In this document: piece after piece, positions 52,785-60,264 of the stretch
How positions within the stretch are numbered: the first letter of the stretch is position 1
Layout: the number at the start of each line of letters is the position of its first letter
Assembly (NCBI RefSeq): GCF_013328345.1
Contig: NZ_JABULX010000003.1
Location: 155,243-219,242, forward strand
DNA: 64,000 nucleotides
From: Marinifaba aquimaris
Lineage (GTDB): Bacteria; Pseudomonadota; Gammaproteobacteria; Enterobacterales; Alteromonadaceae
Reading direction: 5' to 3'
Position numbers and translations under genes: made by a program
The notes under the pieces: generated by a model
Seen by the model: only the letters and a program-made list of their open reading frames with translations
Told to the model about the DNA's origin: nothing
Databases searched by the model: none

Positions 52785-54089
52785 TTATAAGCCTAATCTT
52801 TTAGATTGGTGCGAATTAAACAGTTTATCAGCACCGTACTCTTTTCGCACTCGATCAAATTCAGTCCAAAGTGGATAGCTCTGTTTGAATGTCTGTTCAG
52901 ACATACGCGCATCTTTGGTCAGATATAAACGACCGCCATAGGCTAAAACAATTTGGTCCAACTCTTCAAGTAGCTCAAATAAACCCGGCTCAAGTTTAAA
53001 GTCGAGTGCTAAGGTGTAACCTTCAATAGGAAATGACAGGTAATTGTCATTGGCTTGTCCAAAAGCTTTTAATACTGCTAAGAATGAGCCCCTTTTTGAA
53101 TCACTGATACGGGTTAAGATCTCAGTCATACCTGCTAAACCATTTTCTTTTGGGATCGCAAATTGGTACTGGGTAAAACCGTTTTTACCGTACATGCGAT
53201 TCCAATTGTGGATACCATCTAATGGATAGAAGAAAGGTTCGTAGTGGATATATTGCTGCGATTCACTTTCTCGAACGCGGGCGTAATATAAGCTATTAAA
53301 CGCTTGAATTGAGTATTTGTTCAGTAAAAAGCTCGGCATATTAAATGGCACAGCGAGCTTACCTTCGCTTCCTGCTTCTAATGCGCCATCGCTATCGTGC
53401 TCACCAAACATCAATAACGAACGGCCTAGGCTGTCGCCAGTTGCCAAACAATCAATCCAAGCAACAGAGTAAGTCGTATCGTAGTGCTGTTCAAACAGCG
53501 TCAGTGCTTGTTCTAAGTTTTCCGCTTTGATAGTTGTTTGATTGATATAGCTAGAGCTAATAGGTAGCAATTGCAGCTCAACTTCAACAATTACACCCGT
53601 TAAACCCATTCCGCCACAAGTCGCAAAAAATAGTTCAGGATGCGACTGACGAGAGCAGTGAACCACTTCTCCTGATGCCAATGCCATTTTGAAACCCAAA
53701 ACGTGTTGACTAAAGCAGCCATCTAGGTGATGGTTTTTGCCGTGAACATCACTTGCAATTGCGCCGCCAACAGTGACAAATTTTGTACCTGGCGTCACTT
53801 GTACAAACCAACCTTTAGGCACAAACGTCGCTAAAATATCGGCCAGTGAAACGCCTGATCCACAGGTTAAGATACCTTTTTCAACATCAAAATCTATAAA
53901 GTGGGTAAACTGATTTGAGCGAATAACTTTGTTGGCTAATGCACTATCACCGTAACTTCGTCCTAAGCCTCTTGCTATGCTACTTGCTTCTGTTTGTTCT
54001 ATTAGTGCGTTAGTTAAGCTCAGTTGATTACTCGGTGAGAAAAGCTCACTGTTCGCACGAGGGTATTGCCCCCAACTTGTTAATTCCAT
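52785..54089 (-). CDS. dprE1: DprE1-like decaprenylphosphoryl-pentose oxidase (FAD)
   Basis: A 434-residue VAO-family FAD oxidase that aligns with mycobacterial DprE1 along its length. RGLGRSYGDSA (40-50) and VTVGGAIASDVHGKNHH (105-121) form the FAD site, with His116 matching His132. Further blocks are GGMGLTGVI and the C-terminal GGRLYLTKDAR, whose Lys392 matches catalytic Lys418. The residue matching Cys387, the benzothiazinone attachment point, is Ala361 in EGYTLALDF (codon at 53007-53009). It oxidises C2 of polyprenyl-phosphoryl-ribose. It is fused head-to-tail with the GtrA gene: the TAA of gtrA is followed immediately by its ATG. Confidence 0.9.
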   Translation of the reverse strand: MELTSWGQYPRANSELFSPSNQLSLTNALIEQTEASSIARGLGRSYGDSALANKVIRSNQFTHFIDFDVEKGILTCGSGVSLADILATFVPKGWFVQVTPGTKFVTVGGAIASDVHGKNHHLDGCFSQHVLGFKMALASGEVVHCSRQSHPELFFATCGGMGLTGVIVEVELQLLPISSSYINQTTIKAENLEQALTLFEQHYDTTYSVAWIDCLATGDSLGRSLLMFGEHDSDGALEAGSEGKLAVPFNMPSFLLNKYSIQAFNSLYYARVRESESQQYIHYEPFFYPLDGIHNWNRMYGKNGFTQYQFAIPKENGLAGMTEILTRISDSKRGSFLAVLKAFGQANDNYLSFPIEGYTLALDFKLEPGLFELLEELDQIVLAYGGRLYLTKDARMSEQTFKQSYPLWTEFDRVRKEYGADKLFNSHQSKRLGL

Positions 54090-54491
54090 TTATGCCTCTT
54101 TAGTGACAAAAACATAACGCTTATCTAATTGGTATTTAATGTAGTAGCCAATGGCTAAGCCAATTACACCACCTGTATAGCGCATTGCTTTAGTTTGGAA
54201 AATAGCATCAAAGGTAAACTCCATACCCCAAAAGATGAATGTGGTCACCAGACCCATTAGACTGTATAAACCAAATGTTTTACCGTCGTCCTTGATATTT
54301 TTAGTCTGAAAATCAAAGATATATTTTTTATCTAGGTAGTATTTGATCACTAAACCGACACCTGTACCGACAATAATAGCTACAAAGAGATCGTACGGTC
54401 CTGTATAAACACGTGTGGTTAAGTCTTGGCTTGCGATGTTAGCTATAGTAGCTATGACAGCAAACATAGTGTAAATTAGTGGTTTGTTCAT
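54090..54491 (-). CDS. GtrA-family membrane protein (Rv3789-like)
   Basis: A 133-residue protein with four membrane helices and the GtrA-family pattern: VGLVIKYYLDKKYIFDF at the second helix end and GYYIKYQLDKRYVF at the C-terminus (repeated K-Y-x-L-D-K-[KR]-Y-[IV]-F). GtrA proteins are proposed to move polyprenyl-linked sugars across the inner membrane. In mycobacteria Rv3789 is next to dprE1/dprE2 and was proposed as a flippase or scaffold for lipid-linked arabinose. First gene of the minus-strand gtrA-dprE1-dprE2 operon; only 36 bp from the divergent ubiA-type gene. Confidence 0.85.
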   Translation of the reverse strand: MNKPLIYTMFAVIATIANIASQDLTTRVYTGPYDLFVAIIVGTGVGLVIKYYLDKKYIFDFQTKNIKDDGKTFGLYSLMGLVTTFIFWGMEFTFDAIFQTKAMRYTGGVIGLAIGYYIKYQLDKRYVFVTKEA

Positions 54492-54527
54492 AACAAAATA
54501 TTAACAATTAAAAAGGAACTGCACTTT

Positions 54528-55406
54528 ATGACAGCTATTACTGAAAGCGCCCATAATAACTCAGTTTTTCTCGGATTGCTTAAATTAATGCGCCCTAAGC
54601 AATGGGTCAAGAACGCATTCGTGGTTGCGCCACTGATATTTTCCGGTCAATTTCTCGATATAAATGCTGTTAACCAAGTGTTAATGGCTGTGGTACTTTT
54701 CTGTATCGCTTCATCTGCAACCTACATTATCAATGACATGAAAGACATTGAAAAAGATAGGTTACACCCAACTAAATCTAAAAAGCGCCCGCTAGCTTCC
54801 GGACAAGTTAAAATCCCTCATGCTATTGGCTTACTAGTCGTTTTATACGGACTATTAATCGCTGCGTTTTTTGTTATGCCTAAAGTCATCATGGTGATTT
54901 CGGTATATTTAATTATCAATGTCGCTTATACCTTGTGGTTAAAACACCAACCGGTAGTAGACATATTTACGATTGCTATTGGGTTTGTGATCAGGGTATT
55001 TGCCGGTGCTATGGCACTTGATGTACCCGTTTCTTCTTGGATGTTTGTTACAACATTATGTTTAGCGCTTTATCTCGCTGCGGTTAAACGCCGTCAAGAA
55101 TTGACCCAAAGTGGTAAGTCAGGCCGAAGCGTATTACAACATTACAGTGTTTCTCTGGTTGACCGTTATGCTGAAATGTCGGCAACGGGTGCGTTACTTT
55201 TCTATAGCTTGTTTGTGATGACAGCTCGTACCGACTTGGTGATAACCATTCCGTTTGTATTGTTTGGCTTATTCAGATATTGGTATGTTGTTGAAAAGCT
55301 TGATGGCGGTGAATCGCCAACTGATGCATTACTTTCTGATTGGCAGTTACTGGTAACTGTTGTGTTGTGGGGGGCTGCTTGTGCGTGGTCTATTTGGCCA
55401 GTATAA
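54528..55406 (+). CDS. UbiA-family decaprenyl-phosphate phosphoribosyltransferase
   Basis: A 292-residue polytopic UbiA prenyltransferase. The Asp-rich motif NDMKDIEKDR at 69-78 is followed by LHPTKSKKRPLASG, the form found in 5-phosphoribosyl-1-pyrophosphate transferases (Rv3806c) rather than quinone synthesis enzymes. The second motif VAYTLWLKHQPVVDIFTIAIGFVIRVFAGA is also of this type. It should transfer phosphoribose from PRPP to polyprenyl phosphate. Gene order with DUF212 and the dprE genes supports this. RBS AAGGAAC. Confidence 0.88.
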   Translation: MTAITESAHNNSVFLGLLKLMRPKQWVKNAFVVAPLIFSGQFLDINAVNQVLMAVVLFCIASSATYIINDMKDIEKDRLHPTKSKKRPLASGQVKIPHAIGLLVVLYGLLIAAFFVMPKVIMVISVYLIINVAYTLWLKHQPVVDIFTIAIGFVIRVFAGAMALDVPVSSWMFVTTLCLALYLAAVKRRQELTQSGKSGRSVLQHYSVSLVDRYAEMSATGALLFYSLFVMTARTDLVITIPFVLFGLFRYWYVVEKLDGGESPTDALLSDWQLLVTVVLWGAACAWSIWPV

Positions 55407-55428
55407 GTACTGAAAAGAATATAATAAT

Positions 55429-55848
55429 ATGGATTTAGCTTACTTAATTACCCCTTTTATCGCTTGGCTTATTGCCGGTTGCAGTAAATTTGCCATCAAT
55501 TGCATAAGAGAAAAGCGGTTGGCCTTTGATTTAATTGGCTATGGCGGCTTGCCGAGTAATCACTCTGCGATTGTTACTAGTGCTGCTGCGTTAGTCGCTT
55601 TACGCGAAGGTATCGGCCATCCTGCTTTTGGTGTTGCTGTGGCACTTTGTTATATCGTGATGTTGGATGCTAACAGCTTACGCATCAAAGTGGGTTTGCA
55701 GGCACAACGCATCAATGAGTTGACTAAAGGCAGCGAGCATAAGCCTCTTCGAGAGCGAATGGGGCATACTAAAGTCGAAATCTTCGCTGGCGCAATTGTT
55801 GGTGTAATAACGGCTTACTTAGTTTTTCTTGTTAACCCAACACTTTAA
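55429..55848 (+). CDS. DUF212 divergent PAP2 family protein (candidate DPPR phosphatase)
   Basis: A 139-residue membrane protein of the divergent PAP2 family. The PAP2-like signatures GLPSNHS (40-46) and RERMGHT (108-114) replace the usual PSGHS and SRxxxxxH motifs. In mycobacteria the pathway needs a phosphatase to remove the 5-phosphate from decaprenyl-phosphoryl-5-phosphoribose, and a PAP2-type gene (Rv3807c) sits next to the ubiA gene; the position here is the same. Functional assignment is inference from context. Confidence 0.78.
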   Translation: MDLAYLITPFIAWLIAGCSKFAINCIREKRLAFDLIGYGGLPSNHSAIVTSAAALVALREGIGHPAFGVAVALCYIVMLDANSLRIKVGLQAQRINELTKGSEHKPLRERMGHTKVEIFAGAIVGVITAYLVFLVNPTL

Positions 55849-55854
55849 CGCTAT

Positions 55855-56841
55855 ATGGCAGGGTTTAAGCCAACAAAAAAAATGATGACAGCGGTGCTCA
55901 GTGTTTTACTGGTCGCCGCTTTTTTTATTGGGCTTTTTAGTTTTGTTGATCTTACTTTGGTGTGGCAGCAAATAAAGCGGCTAGAAGTACATGACTATGC
56001 TGTCTTTGTCTGTTTTGCATGTCTAAGTTATTTAGCTCGTTTAGCGCGCTGGCATGTTCTAATGCGAGATTATCTGCCGCTCAGAGCTAAAGTTATCCAT
56101 TTGCACCAAATATACTTATTGGGGTTTGTACTGAGTGCGACGCCAGCCAAAATTGGGGAAACCTTGCGTTCAGTTTTTTTAAAGCGAATAGGTATCGATT
56201 ACGCACCTAGTTTGGCTGCTTTTTTTGCCGAGCGCCTGCAGGATTTATTGGTTGTGCTACTACTTGCTGCTGTGGCGCTGAGTTTGATGCCAGAGTATTC
56301 GTTGTTTTTTATCATGGCAGCTTCACTCATTTTATTCGTCTTTCTGCTGCTATCATCTAATACGCCACATCAGTTGCTATTGAGCTTGATGGCATGGCTC
56401 AGCAAAAAGCTGCGTATTAAAATGAGTAAGCAACATTTTTTATTCGATTTAGATGACTTTTTTGTCTGCTTAAAATCATTCTTATCCCTGTCTTACCTAC
56501 CTAAAACCGTGCCTTTGACTTTATTCGGTTGGTTATCGCAGGTAGCTGTGCTGCACTTTGTACTGAGTGCTTTTGATGTCGGTACTGATTGGCCTTGGTA
56601 TATTGTGGTGGGAATATATGGATTAAGTACTTTACTCGGTGCACTTTCTTTTGTGCCTGCTGGGTTAGGTGCAACAGAAGCGAGCCTTTCTTTGTTATTA
56701 ATCAGTCAAGGTGTTGATGCGGAAATAGCGGTAGCAGTCAGCTTGATATTCAGATTATGTACTTTATGGTTAGCTATAGGAATTGGCTTAATTGCACTTT
56801 TTCATTGGTTATTATTCACTAAAACCGAAACCAACAATTAA
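55855..56841 (+). CDS. UPF0104/LPG-synthase-TM family membrane protein (AglD2-like)
   Basis: A 328-residue protein with about eight membrane helices and the family core: SATPAKIGETLRSVFLKR near residue 95, FFAERLQDLLVVLLL near 125, and LSFVPAGLGATEASLSLLLISQGV near 265. These match the membrane domain of MprF-type flippases and UPF0104 proteins; no synthase domain is attached. In this setting it may help move or use the lipid-linked sugar. It is 6 bp after the DUF212 gene and ends at a bidirectional terminator. Specific function unknown. Confidence 0.75.
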   Translation: MAGFKPTKKMMTAVLSVLLVAAFFIGLFSFVDLTLVWQQIKRLEVHDYAVFVCFACLSYLARLARWHVLMRDYLPLRAKVIHLHQIYLLGFVLSATPAKIGETLRSVFLKRIGIDYAPSLAAFFAERLQDLLVVLLLAAVALSLMPEYSLFFIMAASLILFVFLLLSSNTPHQLLLSLMAWLSKKLRIKMSKQHFLFDLDDFFVCLKSFLSLSYLPKTVPLTLFGWLSQVAVLHFVLSAFDVGTDWPWYIVVGIYGLSTLLGALSFVPAGLGATEASLSLLLISQGVDAEIAVAVSLIFRLCTLWLAIGIGLIALFHWLLFTKTETNN

Positions 56842-56853
56842 GTTTTGAAATTA

Positions 56854-56885
56854 AAAAAGCCAGTACAAATAAGTACTGGCTTTTT
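56854..56885. terminator. Bidirectional terminator between flippase-like and GT-C genes
   Basis: AAAAAGCCAGTAC-AAATAA-GTACTGGCTTTTT, a perfect 13-bp stem with A- and T-runs, ends both convergent transcripts. Confidence 0.92.
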
Positions 56886-56909
56886 ATTTATCTGCAATAA
56901 AACCTGTGT

Positions 56910-58637
56910 TTATTCAGTCTCTCTTACTACTTTTGAAATGAGTAAGTATTGATTGGATCTAAACTTCATTCCACGATAAGGCTCAAGCTTGAAGCTCTCA
57001 GGTAGCTTGTCGCTGTCTATTGGTTTTCCTGTTGCCTGATCAATACGCTGGGCCACGATAATGTCTTCGTGTAGGTAGTTTTTAAAGTCACGTAATACGG
57101 TTCGTTCTTTTCTTCTGGCATGAGAGAAATTAACCGCACCAATATTTTGAATAGTATGGCGACCAGGGTGAGACGTAATCAACAAAAAGTTCTTAGTTGG
57201 TTGTTCAGCAATGACTTGATTAACTAAAGCGACATTACGACCAGAGAGTAATTTTTTAGTTGTTTTGTCTGTCATAGCGGCACTGTGATAAGTCAGGAAC
57301 AATACCCCCGCTAAACCTAATAAACCTTTTTTCAATCTCTCTGATGGCAACGTAAATAAAGTAACAGGCAACCAGGCCAATGCAATTGAGAATATTAAAT
57401 AGAATCTAACGGACGTTGGACCGTGGAAATAGCCATTATGGTGCGCTAAGAAGATGGATAAATTAATGGCTAAACAAACAAATAATGTTGAGAATTTAGC
57501 TAAATCATTACCTTTAAAACTGGGTTTGTTCATTGCCCAGTAACCAAGCCAAAATATAGCGACGGCAATGGCAAAATAGGTCAAGACAGGTGCGTAAGGT
57601 AAAACAAAATCCCACATCGTTTGCGCTTCGATTAATTCCTCGAAATGCTCACCCATTGCCTCTAAGCTCAAAACGCCGCGATCATCAGGGTTTTCATATT
57701 TGCCTTGTGAAAGAATTCGCTGCCAAATAGTGGGTAAAAGCCAAAGTAAACTTGGACCAATTAACACTAAATTGGCTTTAACATCTTGCCAGCGAATTTT
57801 GCGAAATATCAGTAAGGCTACAGCCATCACACCAGCGTAGACCAAAGATTCGTAGCGGATGTTGGCAAATACTAAAAAGGTAATCCACAAGAGGGCAAGC
57901 GTTAATGCGCTTGGCTTATCAACGTAGCGGGCAAAAGCAATAGCCGTAATAAGAGCAAAACACGTCGATAGAATATCAAAGCCGCCAGATGTTGCAGTAA
58001 TCGAAACAACCGGTTGTGTCAGTACAAACAAGCAAGCACAGTAACCTGCAATTTTTCCTAGGCGACGCGCTGTTACCAAATAAACTAACCAAAGTAGTGC
58101 AGTTAGCGCAATGCCATTGACAATAAAGGCGTTTTCAACGCGATAACCCGTCAAGGTATGGACAACAGAAACCAGTGTGGGGAATACGAGTGGTCGTTTA
58201 GGTATCAGATTGGTCACCGCGTGATAAGCGTCGTAGTACCAAAGGCCCATTGTCGAGTTATAGACGGTGTTTTCAAAGGCCATCGACATAGCGATAGAAG
58301 CCAAGTTGGATTCATCACTGAAGACCCTGAGTTTGGCGGTAACCGATAAGAAAACAAATGCGACTAGAGCTAGAACAAAGAGGATTCCGACTTTGTGCTC
58401 TTGCCAGTATTCTTTGATTTGAAAATCACTGCGTTTGAGGTAGTAGCTAAATGTAAATGCCCAAGTTGCCAAAAGCGTTAAGATAATTAGGTAACTGCCG
58501 TGAACAAAGCTGGTTCTGAGGACGGCTTCATCAAGTAAAGTCCAACCTAACCAAGCAAAGATAAGTACGGCAAACAAACCAGCTAAAGCATGTTGAATAA
58601 TGGGTTTGTTATTTATAAAAGAAAAATGATTAGCCAT
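56910..58637 (-). CDS. GT-C type membrane glycosyltransferase (PMT/ArnT-like)
   Basis: A 575-residue protein with about 11-12 membrane helices and a soluble C-terminal part. An acidic pair Asp108-Glu109 (LRVFSDESNLA) lies in the first large periplasmic loop, the usual place of the GT-C catalytic acidic residues. The next loop has PKRPLVFPTLVSVVHTLTGY, like PMT_2 enzymes. Such enzymes use polyprenyl-phospho-sugar donors outside the inner membrane. Beside the dprE/ubiA genes it is the prime candidate for transferring the pentofuranose. The acceptor (pilin, LPS, other) is unknown. ATG at 58637 with GGAG; the frame extends six codons upstream to a GTG. Confidence 0.8.
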   Translation of the reverse strand: MANHFSFINNKPIIQHALAGLFAVLIFAWLGWTLLDEAVLRTSFVHGSYLIILTLLATWAFTFSYYLKRSDFQIKEYWQEHKVGILFVLALVAFVFLSVTAKLRVFSDESNLASIAMSMAFENTVYNSTMGLWYYDAYHAVTNLIPKRPLVFPTLVSVVHTLTGYRVENAFIVNGIALTALLWLVYLVTARRLGKIAGYCACLFVLTQPVVSITATSGGFDILSTCFALITAIAFARYVDKPSALTLALLWITFLVFANIRYESLVYAGVMAVALLIFRKIRWQDVKANLVLIGPSLLWLLPTIWQRILSQGKYENPDDRGVLSLEAMGEHFEELIEAQTMWDFVLPYAPVLTYFAIAVAIFWLGYWAMNKPSFKGNDLAKFSTLFVCLAINLSIFLAHHNGYFHGPTSVRFYLIFSIALAWLPVTLFTLPSERLKKGLLGLAGVLFLTYHSAAMTDKTTKKLLSGRNVALVNQVIAEQPTKNFLLITSHPGRHTIQNIGAVNFSHARRKERTVLRDFKNYLHEDIIVAQRIDQATGKPIDSDKLPESFKLEPYRGMKFRSNQYLLISKVVRETE

Positions 58638-58884
58638 TAATTGCTCCATCAGCACTTCAATAGATAATGTGCCTGTTATTTTTTTTGGCGAGTGTGCTCG
58701 CTATTCCCACGTATTAAGCCACAAAACCGCTAAAAATATAAGTGTTAAATAATTGTTAAGTTAAATTTATTGCTTAAAAAATGGCAGAAATTGTTATATA
58801 TCACTTTGATTAGGTTCTGTTATTTGGTTTGCCCTTCAATCATAATTTGTCCATAAAATCAGGAGGTTATGAGGAAGGATTTTC

Positions 58885-59037
58885 ATGTTAACTATTTTTA
58901 TTTTAAGCGTATTGGCCGTTTACCTATTCACATCAGCCGGTTTATATGCTTTGTGCAAACGCGTGCTTAAATATCCTAGAGGCAGTAAAGAAATAATCGG
59001 TTTATTGTCTGAGAAGAAGTTTCACATCCAACCATAA
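58885..59037 (+). CDS. Small single-pass membrane protein, 50 residues
   Basis: An ATG at 58885 opens a 50-codon frame. It has one hydrophobic N-terminal helix (MLTIFILSVLAVYLFTSAG) followed by a basic cytosolic tail (LCKRVLKYPRGSKEIIG ... KKFHIQP). The site GAGGAAGGA lies five bases upstream, and a perfect terminator follows the TAA by two bases, which together make it a convincing gene. Possible -10 CATAAT at 58841-58846. I recognise no family. The 58638-58884 region before it holds no other gene that I can see. Confidence 0.68.
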   Translation: MLTIFILSVLAVYLFTSAGLYALCKRVLKYPRGSKEIIGLLSEKKFHIQP

Positions 59038-59038
59038 A

Positions 59039-59068
59039 GAAAAGGCAGCCAATTGGCTGCCTTTTCTT
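59039..59068. terminator. Terminator between the small membrane protein and trmH
   Basis: GAAAAGGCAGCCAATTGGCTGCCTTTTC is a perfect palindrome followed by TTT on both strands, so it can stop the plus-strand small gene and the minus-strand trmH transcript. Confidence 0.88.
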
Positions 59069-59088
59069 TACTCGTATTAATACCAAGC

Positions 59089-59772
59089 TTAGTCAGCTTT
59101 TCTGAGTGCATCCCACCAGTCGTCTGGTGCAACAATCTGCCCTTGTTCATCTAACTCGGGATAGGCTAAACCTTTTCTCTTACAATGCTTAGCATATACT
59201 GGATGGCCATTTTCAAAGATAATTCGATGGTATTCTTCATCTGAAATTTTCCTTGGGCCATACATATTGGCATTTTGTCTTTGTCTTTGCGCTTCATATA
59301 AAATGAGTGAGCAAGCAACAGATACATTAAGCGATTGCACCATGCCCATCATAGGAACAACTATGTTGTGATCTGCTTTTGATAATGCATATTCAGTAAT
59401 ACCATCACGCTCCGTACCCATAAGCACACATGTTGGTTTAGTGTAATCAATCTCTCTAAAATCAACGGAGTCAGCAGCAAGGTGAGTTGCAAGCACCTGC
59501 ATGCCTTGAGATTTGAACTGATCAAATGCTTGATCAATATGATCGTACATATGAATATTTAACCAGTTTTGACTTCCACCAGCAGTTCCTCCACCAAGTG
59601 AACGTCTGTCCTCTGGCCAAACCGCATGGACATCATGGCAACCTACTGCATCAGCTGTTCTAGCTATGGCTGAAAAATTATGCCTTTTGTGAACTTGCTC
59701 CATGCAAACGGTTAAATCAGGTTGTCGCTGACTCAAAATCTTTTGCATTTTAGCAAAACGTTCTGGACTCAT
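59089..59772 (-). CDS. trmH: TrmH, tRNA (guanosine-18-2'-O)-methyltransferase
   Basis: A 227-residue SPOUT-family methyltransferase. Motif 1 contains NFSAIARTADAVGCHDVHAVWP with the catalytic Arg, motif 2 PTCVLMGTERDGIT, motif 3 VVPMMGMVQSLNVSVACSLILYEAQRQR. The C-terminal extension fits TrmH rather than RlmB. It makes Gm18 in tRNA. ATG at 59772; a TTG two codons upstream is possible. It lies downstream of spoT-ridA, as trmH follows spoT in E. coli. Confidence 0.95.
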   Translation of the reverse strand: MSPERFAKMQKILSQRQPDLTVCMEQVHKRHNFSAIARTADAVGCHDVHAVWPEDRRSLGGGTAGGSQNWLNIHMYDHIDQAFDQFKSQGMQVLATHLAADSVDFREIDYTKPTCVLMGTERDGITEYALSKADHNIVVPMMGMVQSLNVSVACSLILYEAQRQRQNANMYGPRKISDEEYHRIIFENGHPVYAKHCKRKGLAYPELDEQGQIVAPDDWWDALRKAD

Positions 59773-59797
59773 AATCAAACTACTTCTTTTTCTACAA

Positions 59798-59824
59798 ACA
59801 AAAAAGCCGAGACAAGCTCGACTT
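59798..59824 (-). terminator. Terminator downstream of ridA
   Basis: On the minus strand AAGTCGAG-CTTGT-CTCGGCTT (one G-U pair) is followed by TTTTGTTTG. It separates ridA from trmH. Confidence 0.78.
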
Positions 59825-59847
59825 TCCTAATAAGCCAATAGTGCCAA

Positions 59848-60240
59848 TTAGTTAGTGCTAGGTAACTCTAAAACACCATCAATTTCAATTTGGGCACCAC
59901 GTGGTAATTGACCAATACCAATTGCAGCACGAGCAGGGTACGGCTGTTCAAAGTACTTCGCCATGATCTCGTTTACAGTGGCAAAGTTAGCTAAATCTAA
60001 TAAGAAGATATTCACTTTAACCATGTCATTTAAAGAACCACCAGCCGCTTCACACACTGCACTTAAGTTTTTGAAAACTTGGTCAGCTTGTTCAGCAAAG
60101 TCTTCGCTATTTAATTCCATTGTTTCTGGTACAAGTGGGATCTGACCTGATAAGTAGACTGTTGTACCTACCTTTACTGCTTGGCTATAAGTACCGATTG
60201 CCGCTGGCGCATTTTCAGTAGAAATAATTTGCTTTGACAT
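59848..60240 (-). CDS. ridA: RidA, enamine/imine deaminase
   Basis: A 130-residue YjgF/YER057c/UK114 protein with the conserved N-terminal [30 protein letters not shown] and C-terminal [24 protein letters not shown]. The Arg of YPARAA is the substrate carboxylate-binding residue. It hydrolyses reactive 2-aminoacrylate-type imines released by PLP enzymes. It lies 24 bp after spoT and is probably co-transcribed. Confidence 0.95.
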   Translation of the reverse strand: MSKQIISTENAPAAIGTYSQAVKVGTTVYLSGQIPLVPETMELNSEDFAEQADQVFKNLSAVCEAAGGSLNDMVKVNIFLLDLANFATVNEIMAKYFEQPYPARAAIGIGQLPRGAQIEIDGVLELPSTN

Positions 60241-60264
60241 AATGAATTCCTTCTTTTAATTCGC

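Noticed and set aside
52002..54089. Reading the FAD oxidase and SDR as generic aldonolactone oxidase and ketoreductase.
   Set aside because: Block-by-block agreement with DprE1 and DprE2, including their C-termini, and the ubiA/gtrA context make the specific call much better.
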